A stretch of DNA of 46,552 nt from Oscillospiraceae bacterium (GTDB lineage: Bacteria; Bacillota; Clostridia; Oscillospirales; Ruminococcaceae), in the NCBI GenBank assembly GCA_030153485.1, contig JAGUQX010000046.1:1-46552 (forward strand), written 5' to 3'. Positions 17,596 through 26,297 of this stretch are shown in pieces. Position 1 is the first letter of the stretch, and each line of letters begins with the position of its first letter. Position numbers and translations under genes: made by a program. The notes beneath the pieces are model-generated. The model saw nothing but the letters and a program-made list of their open reading frames with translations. It had not been told where the DNA came from and did not search any database.

Positions 17596-18636
17596 ATGAA
17601 AAATATGAGAATTGTTTTAGTTTTATTATGTGGAATAGTTTTTTTTACGGGATGCTTAAAATCTAACGGTGATAAAGATATAGATGATAATAGTCAAAGT
17701 TTATCAGAAAAAGATGTTCGGTATATAAATCCGCTAACAGGAGAGGTTTCAAAAAAAGATTTGTCTAAACAGAAACCAGTAATAGCAATGGTTAGCAATA
17801 TAAAAAAAGCTCTTCCACAGATGGGTATATCAAATGCAGATATGTTTATAGAGGTCTTGGCTGAAGGTGGAATAACGAGGATTATGGCGTTTTTTTCAGA
17901 TATAGAAAATATAGTAAAAGTTGGACCGATTAGATCTATTAGAAAATATTATGGAGATATAGCAAAAGGATATGATCCGATTGTAGTCCATTTTGGAGCA
18001 AGCGAGACGGGGTATAGCTCTATAAAAAATAATAGATTGCCAAATATAGATGGAATGGTTATGGGGTCCGAGGTATTTATACAGGATAAAGATTTGGCAA
18101 AGAAAAAAGGAAAAGAGCATAGCTATTTTATAGATAGATTAGGTTTAAAAAAAGGGATAGAAAACAACAAGATAGATATATCAACTAGAGGGTATAAAGG
18201 ACCTTTATTTATTGAAGGTAAAGAGGTATATATTCCTAATGGAGATTTAATAGGGAATGAAATTATTGTTGAACATAGTAGATCGGCTATATCAAGGTTT
18301 GTTTATGATGCTGAAAAAGAGATATATTTAAAATATCAAAATGGAGAAGAGCATATTGATGGGATAGATAATAGCCAGATTATGGTTAATAATATAGTTG
18401 TTTTAAAAACAGATATAGAGATACTTCCAAATCAGGGGGGAAGGATAGATATAGACCTTTCCAAAGGTGAGGGGTATTTTGCAACTATGGGAAAATATCA
18501 AAAGATTTTATGGAAAAAGGGGTCTTCTGAAAAAGAAATATCTATTACAGATCTAGAAGGAAACCCAATAACATTTAATAAAGGAAAGACTTGGTATAAT
18601 ATAATATCTAAAACAGCTAAATTTCATGGAAAATAG
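17596..18636 (+). CDS. DUF3048 family lipoprotein (YerB-like)
   Basis: A 346-residue lipoprotein with a signal peptide and the lipobox FTGC near residue 20. The mature part begins with a polar stretch, then NPLTGE, and carries the family hallmarks KPVIAMVSNIKKALPQMGISNADMFIE and TRIMAFFSDIENIVKVGPIRSIRKYYGDIA (about 55-125), followed by VVHFGASETGY. The biochemical role of the family is not established as far as I know; YerB is the Bacillus example. It is the last gene of the alaS operon and ends 16 bases before a terminator. Standing next to a wall O-acetylation pair, it may also act at the cell surface, but that is inference. Confidence 0.88.
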   Translation: MKNMRIVLVLLCGIVFFTGCLKSNGDKDIDDNSQSLSEKDVRYINPLTGEVSKKDLSKQKPVIAMVSNIKKALPQMGISNADMFIEVLAEGGITRIMAFFSDIENIVKVGPIRSIRKYYGDIAKGYDPIVVHFGASETGYSSIKNNRLPNIDGMVMGSEVFIQDKDLAKKKGKEHSYFIDRLGLKKGIENNKIDISTRGYKGPLFIEGKEVYIPNGDLIGNEIIVEHSRSAISRFVYDAEKEIYLKYQNGEEHIDGIDNSQIMVNNIVVLKTDIEILPNQGGRIDIDLSKGEGYFATMGKYQKILWKKGSSEKEISITDLEGNPITFNKGKTWYNIISKTAKFHGK

Positions 18637-18652
18637 AATTGTAATCAAATTG

Positions 18653-18690
18653 AAATATATAGTAATAATCTAATTACTATATATTTTTTT
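18653..18690 (+). terminator. Terminator ending the alaS operon
   Basis: A 14-bp perfect stem (aaatatatagtaat at 18653-18666, complement at 18673-18686) with a 6-base loop and a run of seven T. It is the first clear terminator after alaS, which supports an eight-gene transcript. Confidence 0.85.
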
Positions 18691-18839
18691 GTTATATATT
18701 TAGAAAATGTTTTCATAAAATATGGTAGAAAAGGTCGGAAAAAGTTTTATTATAACAAAAGTAGTTCAAATATATAAATTATTTACGATAATAAAAACAG
18801 AAACACTTCCATGTAGGTGTATCTAAATATTTCTTGGGA

Positions 18840-18869
18840 TTGACATAAAATAGTATTGTTTGATAAGAT
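18840..18869 (+). promoter_or_regulatory. Chitinase promoter and upstream region
   Basis: A -35 TTGACA (18840-18845), 18-base spacer and -10 TAAGAT (18864-18869) lie about 70 bases before the chitinase start. The rest of the 303-base gap (18637-18939) holds the preceding terminator, a possible CcpA-like cre half-match agaaaatgttttca (18702-18715, two mismatches and 125 bases from the promoter, so weak), and a short acac...gtgt inverted repeat near 18802-18819 just upstream of the -35 box. I see no gene in the gap. Confidence 0.6.
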
Positions 18870-18939
18870 TACATTACTCTCCCGATAATAAAGTATTGTA
18901 AATTATCCAAAAGCTAATTTAAAAAAAGGAGGAAATATT

Positions 18940-21900
18940 TTGAATTTAAAAATCAATAAAAAAATGACCCCCCTAATACTTGCCGCAATTATCCTAATAA
19001 CTGCGATGGTGCCGTTATTTTCTTCAGCAATGTTTTCTGGAGCAAAAGAACAGATAAATGGAGTTGAAAATAAAAGAATAGTTGCATATTATCCAAACTG
19101 GGGTATCTATTCAGGGCATGACGAATTTTTGCCATCATATGCACAGTGGGACAATATAACTCATATGAACCTTGCGTTTTATGGTGTAGATAATGGAGGA
19201 AATATAAAATCTGTTGATACTTGGGCGGATTTTGAAAAACCATTATATCCAGGAACAGCGTGGGATGATCCAAACAAAGGTGTAGTTGGATCTATGAGAA
19301 AAGAAAAAGAAGCAAATCCAAATGCAAAACTAATGTTATCAATCGGGGGATGGTCTCTATCAGCTGCATTTCCAGTTTTGTCTAGAGATCCATCAGCAAG
19401 AGCAAATTTTGCACAACAATCAGCAAATTTTGTTATAGAACAAGGATTTGACGGAATCGATATAGACTGGGAATATCCAGGTCTAGTTCGTGATCCAGAT
19501 AAAGTTGATAATCCAAATGACCAAGGACATCCAAATGGTCAACCAGATGATGGAAAATATTATATCGAACTTTTGAAAGACGTTAGAGAAAAATTAGACG
19601 AAGCTGGAAAAAGAACAGGTAAATATTATGAATTATCAATAGCAGCACCTGCTGGTATGGATAAAATCGGATGGTTAGACGGAAGTCTAGTTGCTGGAAA
19701 CGGTGGAACAATGCATTGGATTAGAGAAATCGGACAAGTTGTAGACTTTATAAATATAATGAGCTACGATTTACACGGTACTTGGGATTCATTTACAGGA
19801 CATCATTCAGGAATATACGCAGATTCTGAAAGAACAGAAGCAATCTCTAATAGAGATGATGACAATGATTTTGGAATAAATAAAGATGTATTAAGCGATG
19901 AAGATGTTAAGAAATTTGCAGAGCAATATGCAAGAGAAGAAGATACAAAATACTACACAGTGGAAGATGCGGCGGCTGCATATGCAAGAGCGGGCGTTCC
20001 AAAAAACAAACTAGTAGTAGGATCTCCTTTCTATTCTAGAGGTTGGTATGTAGACCTAACTAAAGATTATGAAGTTATTCAAGGACTACCAGGACTATAT
20101 GCACCAGTTAGAATGAAAACATCATGGGAAGGAACTATGCCAGATGCACCAAAAGGTGATTGGGATGGCGGACTTTCTACAGGGGTTAATCCATATTATA
20201 AAATTAAAGATTGGGTAGAAAATCCATCAAGTGGATATAAACGTTATTTTGACCCAGTTACAAAAACTCCATATGCATTTAACGAAACAAATGGTGAGTT
20301 TTATACATATGAAGATGTAGAAAGTGCAACAGCAAGAGCTAATTTTGTTAAAGACAATGGTTATGGCGGAATTATTTTCTGGGAAGCAACAGGGGATACA
20401 AAACCAGGATACGCAGTAACAAATGAGCTAACAAAAGCAATTAAAAAAGCTTTCTATGGTGATAAAAAAATTCCAACAACAGAAGGAAAACCTTCAACAC
20501 CTGATGAAGAAACTTCATCAAGCTCATCAAACTCATCAAGTTCTTCAAGTTCTTCTTCTGATGGAGGAAGCACAGAAAAACCTGATAGCAAATCAGAACG
20601 TAAACTAGTTGGATATTTACATAACTGGGGACAAGCAGGGGGAGAAGTTCCAGCTGTAACTCTAGATGATATATCTGATAAATATGATGTAATTCATATT
20701 GCGTTCCCATCAATCTCACCAGATGGAACAGTTGTATTTACAAGTGATTGGGTTGGCGGGAAAGAAATCGTTACACCTGAACAAGTTAAAAGAGCTGTTT
20801 CAAAAGGAAAAACTGTTACACTTTCAATTGGTGGACAAAATGCACAAGTTGTTTTAGATACACCAGAAAAAGTTAACAATTTTGTAAAATCATATATCGA
20901 TATTGCTAAAACATATGGCTTAAACGGTATAGATATTGATATCGAGCATGGTGTTCTTGCGCAAGGAAATGTAAATACACCAACACCAGCACAACTAGGT
21001 GTAATAAATGCAACAAAAGCAATTATCGAACATTTTGAATCAAACGGATTTGACGATTTTGAACTATGGATGGCTCCAGAGAGTGCAAATGTTATGGGTG
21101 GAATAAATGCATATGGAAATGCATATGGAAACTATATTCCAATCATAAATGCTCTAAGAGAAGAACTTACAGGTCTACATGTTCAATTTTATAACACAGG
21201 TTCTTTATTTGGAATAGATGGAAAAATCTATTATCAAGGAACAGCAGACTTTGCAGTAGCAATGGCTGATGCTTTAATTAAAGGATTTGATGTTTCAGGA
21301 GGGGGCAGATTTGAAGGACTTCCAGCAGAAAAAATATTCCTAGGACTTCCTTCAACTGATAAAGCAGCTCCAGCTGGCGGATATATGTCAAATGCAGAGA
21401 TTGAAAAAGCGTTTAAACAACTAACAACTAACGAAAAATTAACAAGCTATAGCTCAGACACTAATCATATAAACCTAGGTGGAGTTATGACTTGGTCTAT
21501 AAACTGGGATATCGGAAATGGATATAATTTTGCAAATGGCGTTAGACAAATCCTTGATGGGATTCCAACAGGAGATGTTGAAACTCCAGAACCAGAAACT
21601 CCAGATCCAGAAACTCCAGACCCAGAAACTCCAGATCCAGAGAAACCAGAACCAGAAACTCCAGATCCAGAGAAACCAGAACCAGAAAAACCAAATCCAG
21701 GTACAGGATCATTTGATCCAAGCAAAGTATATAACACTGGAGACAGAGTTGAATACAATGGTGGATGGTATACTGCTAATTGGTGGACACAAGGGGGAGT
21801 TCCTGCTGGAAATCCAAACTGGACACCAGACAAAACTTCTAATCCAGACGGTTCTGTAAACTATGTTCCAGGACAATCTTATAATTTAGGGGATATAGTT

Positions 21901-22131
21901 AAATATAACGGTAAAAGATATGAAGCAAAATGGTGGACAGAATCAACTCCGGGTAGTGATGATTCTTGGAAATCATTAGATATTTCTGTAAATACAGATG
22001 GATCTATAGATTATGTTCCAGGACAACATTATACAGAGGGACAAAAAGTTAAATACAAAGGAATAACTTATATAGCAAAATGGTGGACAACATCAACTCC
22101 AGGTAGCGATGAGTCTTGGAGAAGAGGATAA
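18940..22131 (+). CDS. Secreted two-domain GH18 chitinase with three chitin-binding modules
   Basis: A 1063-residue exported enzyme that cuts chitin. Order: signal peptide (hydrophobic 10-30); first GH18 domain (about 45-505) with SIGGWS and the catalytic DGIDIDWE motif, Glu178 being the acid; a Ser-rich linker (about 520-545); second GH18 domain (about 555-870) with SIGGQN and NGIDIDIE, where Glu669 is kept but the first Asp of DxxDxDxE is Asn662; a Pro/Glu/Thr repeat linker (about 880-920); three CBM5/12-type modules (about 928-965, 978-1016, 1029-1062), each with a WWT core (ANWWTQ, AKWWTE, AKWWTT). The two catalytic domains belong to different GH18 subgroups (ChiA-like and ChiD-like). The TTG at 18940 lies seven bases after aaggagg; the first ATG (18964) has no ribosome site. 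It is a single-gene unit with its own promoter and terminator. Confidence 0.93.
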   Translation: MNLKINKKMTPLILAAIILITAMVPLFSSAMFSGAKEQINGVENKRIVAYYPNWGIYSGHDEFLPSYAQWDNITHMNLAFYGVDNGGNIKSVDTWADFEKPLYPGTAWDDPNKGVVGSMRKEKEANPNAKLMLSIGGWSLSAAFPVLSRDPSARANFAQQSANFVIEQGFDGIDIDWEYPGLVRDPDKVDNPNDQGHPNGQPDDGKYYIELLKDVREKLDEAGKRTGKYYELSIAAPAGMDKIGWLDGSLVAGNGGTMHWIREIGQVVDFINIMSYDLHGTWDSFTGHHSGIYADSERTEAISNRDDDNDFGINKDVLSDEDVKKFAEQYAREEDTKYYTVEDAAAAYARAGVPKNKLVVGSPFYSRGWYVDLTKDYEVIQGLPGLYAPVRMKTSWEGTMPDAPKGDWDGGLSTGVNPYYKIKDWVENPSSGYKRYFDPVTKTPYAFNETNGEFYTYEDVESATARANFVKDNGYGGIIFWEATGDTKPGYAVTNELTKAIKKAFYGDKKIPTTEGKPSTPDEETSSSSSNSSSSSSSSSDGGSTEKPDSKSERKLVGYLHNWGQAGGEVPAVTLDDISDKYDVIHIAFPSISPDGTVVFTSDWVGGKEIVTPEQVKRAVSKGKTVTLSIGGQNAQVVLDTPEKVNNFVKSYIDIAKTYGLNGIDIDIEHGVLAQGNVNTPTPAQLGVINATKAIIEHFESNGFDDFELWMAPESANVMGGINAYGNAYGNYIPIINALREELTGLHVQFYNTGSLFGIDGKIYYQGTADFAVAMADALIKGFDVSGGGRFEGLPAEKIFLGLPSTDKAAPAGGYMSNAEIEKAFKQLTTNEKLTSYSSDTNHINLGGVMTWSINWDIGNGYNFANGVRQILDGIPTGDVETPEPETPDPETPDPETPDPEKPEPETPDPEKPEPEKPNPGTGSFDPSKVYNTGDRVEYNGGWYTANWWTQGGVPAGNPNWTPDKTSNPDGSVNYVPGQSYNLGDIVKYNGKRYEAKWWTESTPGSDDSWKSLDISVNTDGSIDYVPGQHYTEGQKVKYKGITYIAKWWTTSTPGSDESWRRG
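21579..21700. repeat. Imperfect 15-bp coding repeat (PETPD linker of chitinase)
   Basis: Variants of ccagaaactccagat and ccagagaaaccagaa follow each other, encoding Pro-Glu-Thr-Pro-Asp and Pro-Glu-Lys-Pro-Glu. It forms the flexible acidic linker between the second catalytic domain and the binding modules, and keeps the reading frame. Confidence 0.85.
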
Positions 22132-22193
22132 ACCCCACTTAGATATCTGATAAACTTACATTATAGTTCTCAAGAGATAGATATTATTTAAAA

Positions 22194-22229
22194 AAAAGCT
22201 AGGTATATTTAATTATATACCTAGCTTTT
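22194..22229 (+). terminator. Terminator after chitinase
   Basis: A 15-bp perfect stem (aaaagctaggtatat at 22194-22208 with its complement at 22215-22229) around a 6-base loop, followed by ttttat. It faces the ftsH terminator, giving a double barrier between the convergent genes. Confidence 0.9.
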
Positions 22230-22254
22230 ATTTTATATTAAAATGAATTATCAA

Positions 22255-22300
22255 AATAAAAAGATGATATATAAAATTAATTGTATATCATCTTTTTATT
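22255..22300 (-). terminator. Terminator after ftsH (also usable on +)
   Basis: A 17-bp perfect stem (22255-22271 with 22284-22300) and a 12-base loop. Its proximal arm overlaps the ftsH stop codon at 22299-22301, and on the minus strand the distal arm ends in a T-rich run. It closes the seven-gene minus-strand operon. Confidence 0.85.
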
Positions 22301-24317
22301 ATTTAGAATTATTTTCTTCTATTTGGTTATCTTTGTCTTTAATTTTTTCTTGTTCTAATTTTTCTTGTTCTAATTTTTCTTGTTCTAATTTTTCTTGTTC
22401 TAATTTTTCTTGTTCTATCTTATCTTGTATAAGTTTATACTCTTTATCTTTTTTATCTTTATCTTGTTTTATCATATCTAAAGAGATTTTATTTTCCATA
22501 AGCTTTATAAAAGTCTCTGAATCAATTTTTTCATGTACCAGAAGATATCTAGATATAATTTCTATCTGATCAATATGGGTTTCAATCATATTTAAACAAG
22601 ATTTGTATGCCGTGTCTATTATAGAGCTAACCTCTTGATCAATAGAAGTGGCAATGCTTTCAGAATAATTTTTTTTCTGGCTAATATCTCTTCCAAGAAA
22701 AACTTCGTTATTAACTTGACCGTATGATATAGGACCAAGTTTATCACTAAATCCAAATTTTGTAACCATATTTCGGGCAATAGTTGAAGCTCGTTCGATA
22801 TCATTTGATGCACCAGTTGATATATCTTTTAGAACAACTTTTTCAGCGATACGTCCACCTAAAAGAACAATAAGTTCATCTTCCATATCTTTTTTTGTTT
22901 TATAACTTATATCATGTTTTGGAAGGGACATGGTATATCCACCAGCCATTCCTCGTGGAATTATAGATATCTGATGAACAGGACTTTGTGTCTCACAATA
23001 GTATGTGCAGAGTGCATGTCCAGCTTCATGATAGGCGGTAAGAATTTTTTCTTTTTCAATTATTACACGGCTTTTCTTTTCAGGGCCAGCGACAACTTTT
23101 ATAGTAGATTCTTCTATGTCTAAAAGGGTTATAGATTTATGCCCCCTTCTAGCAGCAAGTAGGGCGGATTCATTCATAAGATTTTCTAAATCTGCTCCTG
23201 TAAATCCAACAGTTGTTTTGGCAATAATAGAAAGATCCACATCAAATGATAGAGGTTTATTGACAGAGTGAACTTTAAGTATCTGCTCTCTTCCTTTAAC
23301 ATCAGGATAACCAACAACAACTTCACGGTCAAAGCGACCAGGACGAAGAAGAGCAGGATCTAAAATATCTCTACGGTTTGTGGCAGCGATAATAATAATT
23401 CCTTCGTTTCCGCTAAATCCATCCATCTCTACAAGAAGCTGATTAAGGGTTTGTTCTCTTTCGTCGTGTCCGCCACCAAGACCAGCTCCACGCTGTCTAC
23501 CAACAGCATCAATTTCATCGATAAATATAATAGATGGTGCATTTTTTTTCGCCTGTTCAAAAAGATCACGAACACGAGATGCACCCATACCAACATACAT
23601 CTGTACAAAATCAGAACCAGAGATGGCAAAAAAAGGAACAGAAGCCTCTCCAGCGACAGCACGAGCGAGAAGAGTTTTCCCAGTTCCAGGAGGACCCATA
23701 AGGAGAACTCCTTTAGGTATTCTTGCACCAAGATCGTTAAACTTTTTTGGATTTTTTAAAAATTCAACGATTTCTTCTAGTTCTGCTTTTTCTTCATCAG
23801 CGCCAGCAACATCTTTGAAAAGAGCTTTTCTTCCCTGTTGTATAGTGGCTTTTAAATTTGCTTTTCCAAAAGGAGATTTTCCGCCAGTAGATTGTTTCAT
23901 CATTATAAACCAGAAAACAACCATAGCACCTATTAAAAGAATAACAGGTAGGAAAGAGACAATCCAAGAATTATCTTTAGCTGGAAAATAGTTAAATTTA
24001 ACAGGATTGTCAGGGTTTTCTTTGTTATATTCTAAAACAGGCTTTTCTATAGATGCTACAAAAAGTCCAACGTTAGGAACCTTATATTTTATAATTTTAT
24101 CTTTATCATCGTCTTTAAGATTTAGATTTAGAACACCCGTTCCAAGGTTAAGATCAAATTCATTTACCTTGTCGTTTTGAAAATAAGCAACGATTTCATA
24201 ATATTGGATTTTGGAAGACCCGTTATTGATTAAAGAGAATATAAAAGTGCTCATAATCATAAGTCCAATCAAAATAATAATATATATGAGGGTTCCATTT
24301 TTTTTCTTATTTACCAA
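22299..24317 (-). CDS. ftsH: ATP-dependent zinc metalloprotease FtsH
   Basis: A membrane-anchored hexameric AAA protease that degrades unneeded or damaged membrane and soluble proteins. The 672-residue protein has two membrane helices (about 10-30 and 119-140) flanking an extracytoplasmic domain, Walker A GPPGTGKT (208-215), Walker B IIFIDE (263-268), arginine fingers in the second region of homology (around 325-331) and the zinc site HEAGH (430-434). The C-terminus carries a repeated Leu-Glu-Gln-Glu-Lys tail of about 25 residues that is not part of the conserved protease. The start is TTG, four bases after gagg. It follows hpt by 52 bases; tilS-hpt-ftsH is a standard Firmicute order. Confidence 0.96.
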   Translation of the reverse strand: MVNKKKNGTLIYIIILIGLMIMSTFIFSLINNGSSKIQYYEIVAYFQNDKVNEFDLNLGTGVLNLNLKDDDKDKIIKYKVPNVGLFVASIEKPVLEYNKENPDNPVKFNYFPAKDNSWIVSFLPVILLIGAMVVFWFIMMKQSTGGKSPFGKANLKATIQQGRKALFKDVAGADEEKAELEEIVEFLKNPKKFNDLGARIPKGVLLMGPPGTGKTLLARAVAGEASVPFFAISGSDFVQMYVGMGASRVRDLFEQAKKNAPSIIFIDEIDAVGRQRGAGLGGGHDEREQTLNQLLVEMDGFSGNEGIIIIAATNRRDILDPALLRPGRFDREVVVGYPDVKGREQILKVHSVNKPLSFDVDLSIIAKTTVGFTGADLENLMNESALLAARRGHKSITLLDIEESTIKVVAGPEKKSRVIIEKEKILTAYHEAGHALCTYYCETQSPVHQISIIPRGMAGGYTMSLPKHDISYKTKKDMEDELIVLLGGRIAEKVVLKDISTGASNDIERASTIARNMVTKFGFSDKLGPISYGQVNNEVFLGRDISQKKNYSESIATSIDQEVSSIIDTAYKSCLNMIETHIDQIEIISRYLLVHEKIDSETFIKLMENKISLDMIKQDKDKKDKEYKLIQDKIEQEKLEQEKLEQEKLEQEKLEQEKIKDKDNQIEENNSK
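22349..22425. repeat. 15-bp tandem repeat encoding the FtsH EKLEQ tail
   Basis: Four perfect copies of tgttctaatttttct (starting at 22351, 22366, 22381 and 22396) and a fifth altered copy encode Glu-Lys-Leu-Glu-Gln repeats on the minus strand. The unit length keeps the frame, so copy-number change would lengthen or shorten the tail without breaking the gene. Confidence 0.95.
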
Positions 24318-24369
24318 TATTCCTCAGCCCCTTTTATTTATAAATTTTAAAATAAATAATATAAGTATA

Positions 24370-24906
24370 TTAATTATATATTTCTGGTTTAAGTATGCCA
24401 ATATAAGGAAGATTTCTATAACTTTCGTTATAATCAAGACCATATCCAACTACAAATTTATCAGGAACTTCAAAGCAGGAATAATCAGGATGTATATCAA
24501 CCTGGCGTCTTTCTGGTTTGTTCAAAAAGGTGCATATCTTTATAGATTTTGGCTCTCGCTTAGACAGTATATCTAGGATATAATTAAGTGTCATACCACT
24601 GTCTAAAATATCTTCAATTATTAGAAGATCTTTTCCTTTAAGGCTTATATCTAAATCTTTTATGATTTTCACAACTCCAGAATGTTCTGATTTGGCGCCA
24701 TAGCTAGAAACAGACATAAAATCTATAATACAATTAATATCGATAGCACGCATTATATCTGCCATAAAAACTACAGAACCTTTTAAAACACTAACAAGGA
24801 TTAAATCTTTGTCTTTATAGTCTTTTGATATTTGTTTTCCCAAAATTTTAATTTTTTCAGCAATTTCTTCAGGTGTAAGAAGAATCTTTAATATATCATT
24901 TTGCAT
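24370..24906 (-). CDS. hpt: Hypoxanthine phosphoribosyltransferase
   Basis: Salvages hypoxanthine (and usually guanine) to IMP or GMP with PRPP. The 178-residue length is normal. The PRPP-binding loop is LLIIEDILDSGMTL (about 90-103) and the flexible-loop region VSSYGAKSEHSGVV precedes it; the C-terminal FVVGYGLDYNESYRNLPYIG is a strong family signature. The ATG has aggag upstream. It lies 14 bases after tilS and before ftsH. Confidence 0.95.
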   Translation of the reverse strand: MQNDILKILLTPEEIAEKIKILGKQISKDYKDKDLILVSVLKGSVVFMADIMRAIDINCIIDFMSVSSYGAKSEHSGVVKIIKDLDISLKGKDLLIIEDILDSGMTLNYILDILSKREPKSIKICTFLNKPERRQVDIHPDYSCFEVPDKFVVGYGLDYNESYRNLPYIGILKPEIYN

Positions 24907-24920
24907 AAAAAGCTCCTAAA

Positions 24921-26297
24921 TTAATATTTAATAATTATTAGACAAAATTTTGTATATTCATCAAGTTGAAAATCAGAAGAAATATTAAACCTATCTAGCC
25001 AAATAACTTTTTCTTGATTAGATAGTATAGGTATTTTAAACCTATCATAAGGAATAATTTTATTTTCGTTAAATATTTTTTTTAAAGACTTAGTACAGCC
25101 CCTTCCAAGAATAGATATCTCGTCTCCATAGATCCATTGACGAAAATATAAATCTCCAACTATTTTATCATAATCTAAATAAAAAAAGGATACTTTTTTG
25201 TATTTTTTTTTAAAATAAGGTATCATTTTTCGAGGAATTACACGAAAAAAGTATGTAGTTTGTAGAAATTGGATTTTTTGACCATCAAAAATTTGATTTT
25301 TATCTAGTTTAAAAGAAAAAAAGTCTAAATTTTTTTTAGGTAGAACAGTTTCTATATGTATAAAACTTTCTGAAATATATATATATATTTCTTTAGATAG
25401 ATTTAGTTTAAATTTATCTAATTTATTTTTTATAGCATATTTAATCGAATCTATTTTTTTATAGTCCACCGAAATATCATGGGATTTTAAGATGGATGAT
25501 ATAACTCTTAGAAGGATAGGAGGTGGAAGAGAGTATAAAATATTTATATCATATACATGGTCTTTTATTTTTGATTTTTCAAAATTTTCTATTGCTAATT
25601 TATTTAAAAAATCGTTATCGAGAGAAATAGTATCTAGTAAATTTGAAAAGTTTTTTTCCATTTCTGGGTTTATCTCTTTTAAGACGGGAATAATTTCTAA
25701 TCTAATTTTATTTCGGGTATATTTTTTTGAGAAATTTGAAGAATCAATAATATAGGGAATATTATTTTCATTACAATAGATATCTATTTCTTTTTTAGAA
25801 ATATTATATAAAGGTCTTATAATATTTTCGCGTTTAATAGGGATAGAGCATAGACCAGCTAGAGATGAACCTCTTATAGAGTTGAATATAAATGTTTCTA
25901 TTCTATCAGAAAGATTGTGTCCTGTAGCAATTTTAGAAGATAATTTTAAGGATAATTTATTTAAAATATCATATCTAATATTTCTTCCAGCTTCTTCTAA
26001 TCCTATTTTATTTTCTAAAGCAATTTGAGAGATATTTTTTCTAAATGAGTATAGTTGTATTTTATTTTTTTTACAATAATTTGATACAAAAGCTTCATTT
26101 TGGAAAGATTCGTCTCCTCTAAGGAGATGATTTAGATGGAATGCGTATATATTTACTTTAAATTCAAATTTCAGAAGATTTAAGGCATGGAGTAAAAATA
26201 TAGAGTCAGAACCGCCAGATAGAGCTATAATTATATTCGATTTATCTTTAAAAAGCTCTTTTTCTATTATATTTTGTTTAATTTTATTAATAATCAT
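24921..26297 (-). CDS. tilS: tRNA(Ile)-lysidine synthase
   Basis: Attaches lysine to C34 of the CAU-anticodon isoleucine tRNA so that it reads AUA, a very common codon in this AT-rich genome. The 458-residue protein has the PP-loop ATP pyrophosphatase motif SGGSDS at 27-32, followed by HLNHLLRGDESFQNEAFV and ATGHNLSDRIETFIFNSIRG, all typical. The C-terminal substrate-binding domain is present but divergent. I chose the ATG at 26297 (MIINKIKQ). The frame is open further upstream to an ATG at 26369, but that part lies inside dnaB and does not resemble TilS. The chosen start gives an 11-base overlap with dnaB, so translation is probably coupled. Confidence 0.93.
   Translation of the reverse strand: MIINKIKQNIIEKELFKDKSNIIIALSGGSDSIFLLHALNLLKFEFKVNIYAFHLNHLLRGDESFQNEAFVSNYCKKNKIQLYSFRKNISQIALENKIGLEEAGRNIRYDILNKLSLKLSSKIATGHNLSDRIETFIFNSIRGSSLAGLCSIPIKRENIIRPLYNISKKEIDIYCNENNIPYIIDSSNFSKKYTRNKIRLEIIPVLKEINPEMEKNFSNLLDTISLDNDFLNKLAIENFEKSKIKDHVYDINILYSLPPPILLRVISSILKSHDISVDYKKIDSIKYAIKNKLDKFKLNLSKEIYIYISESFIHIETVLPKKNLDFFSFKLDKNQIFDGQKIQFLQTTYFFRVIPRKMIPYFKKKYKKVSFFYLDYDKIVGDLYFRQWIYGDEISILGRGCTKSLKKIFNENKIIPYDRFKIPILSNQEKVIWLDRFNISSDFQLDEYTKFCLIIIKY

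Noticed and set aside
18702..18715. CcpA cre site controlling the chitinase
   Set aside because: Two mismatches to consensus and about 125 bases upstream of the -35 box, so it is not convincing.
23451..23991. Forward-strand open frames opposite ftsH
   Set aside because: They are explained by the codon pattern of ftsH and have no independent support.
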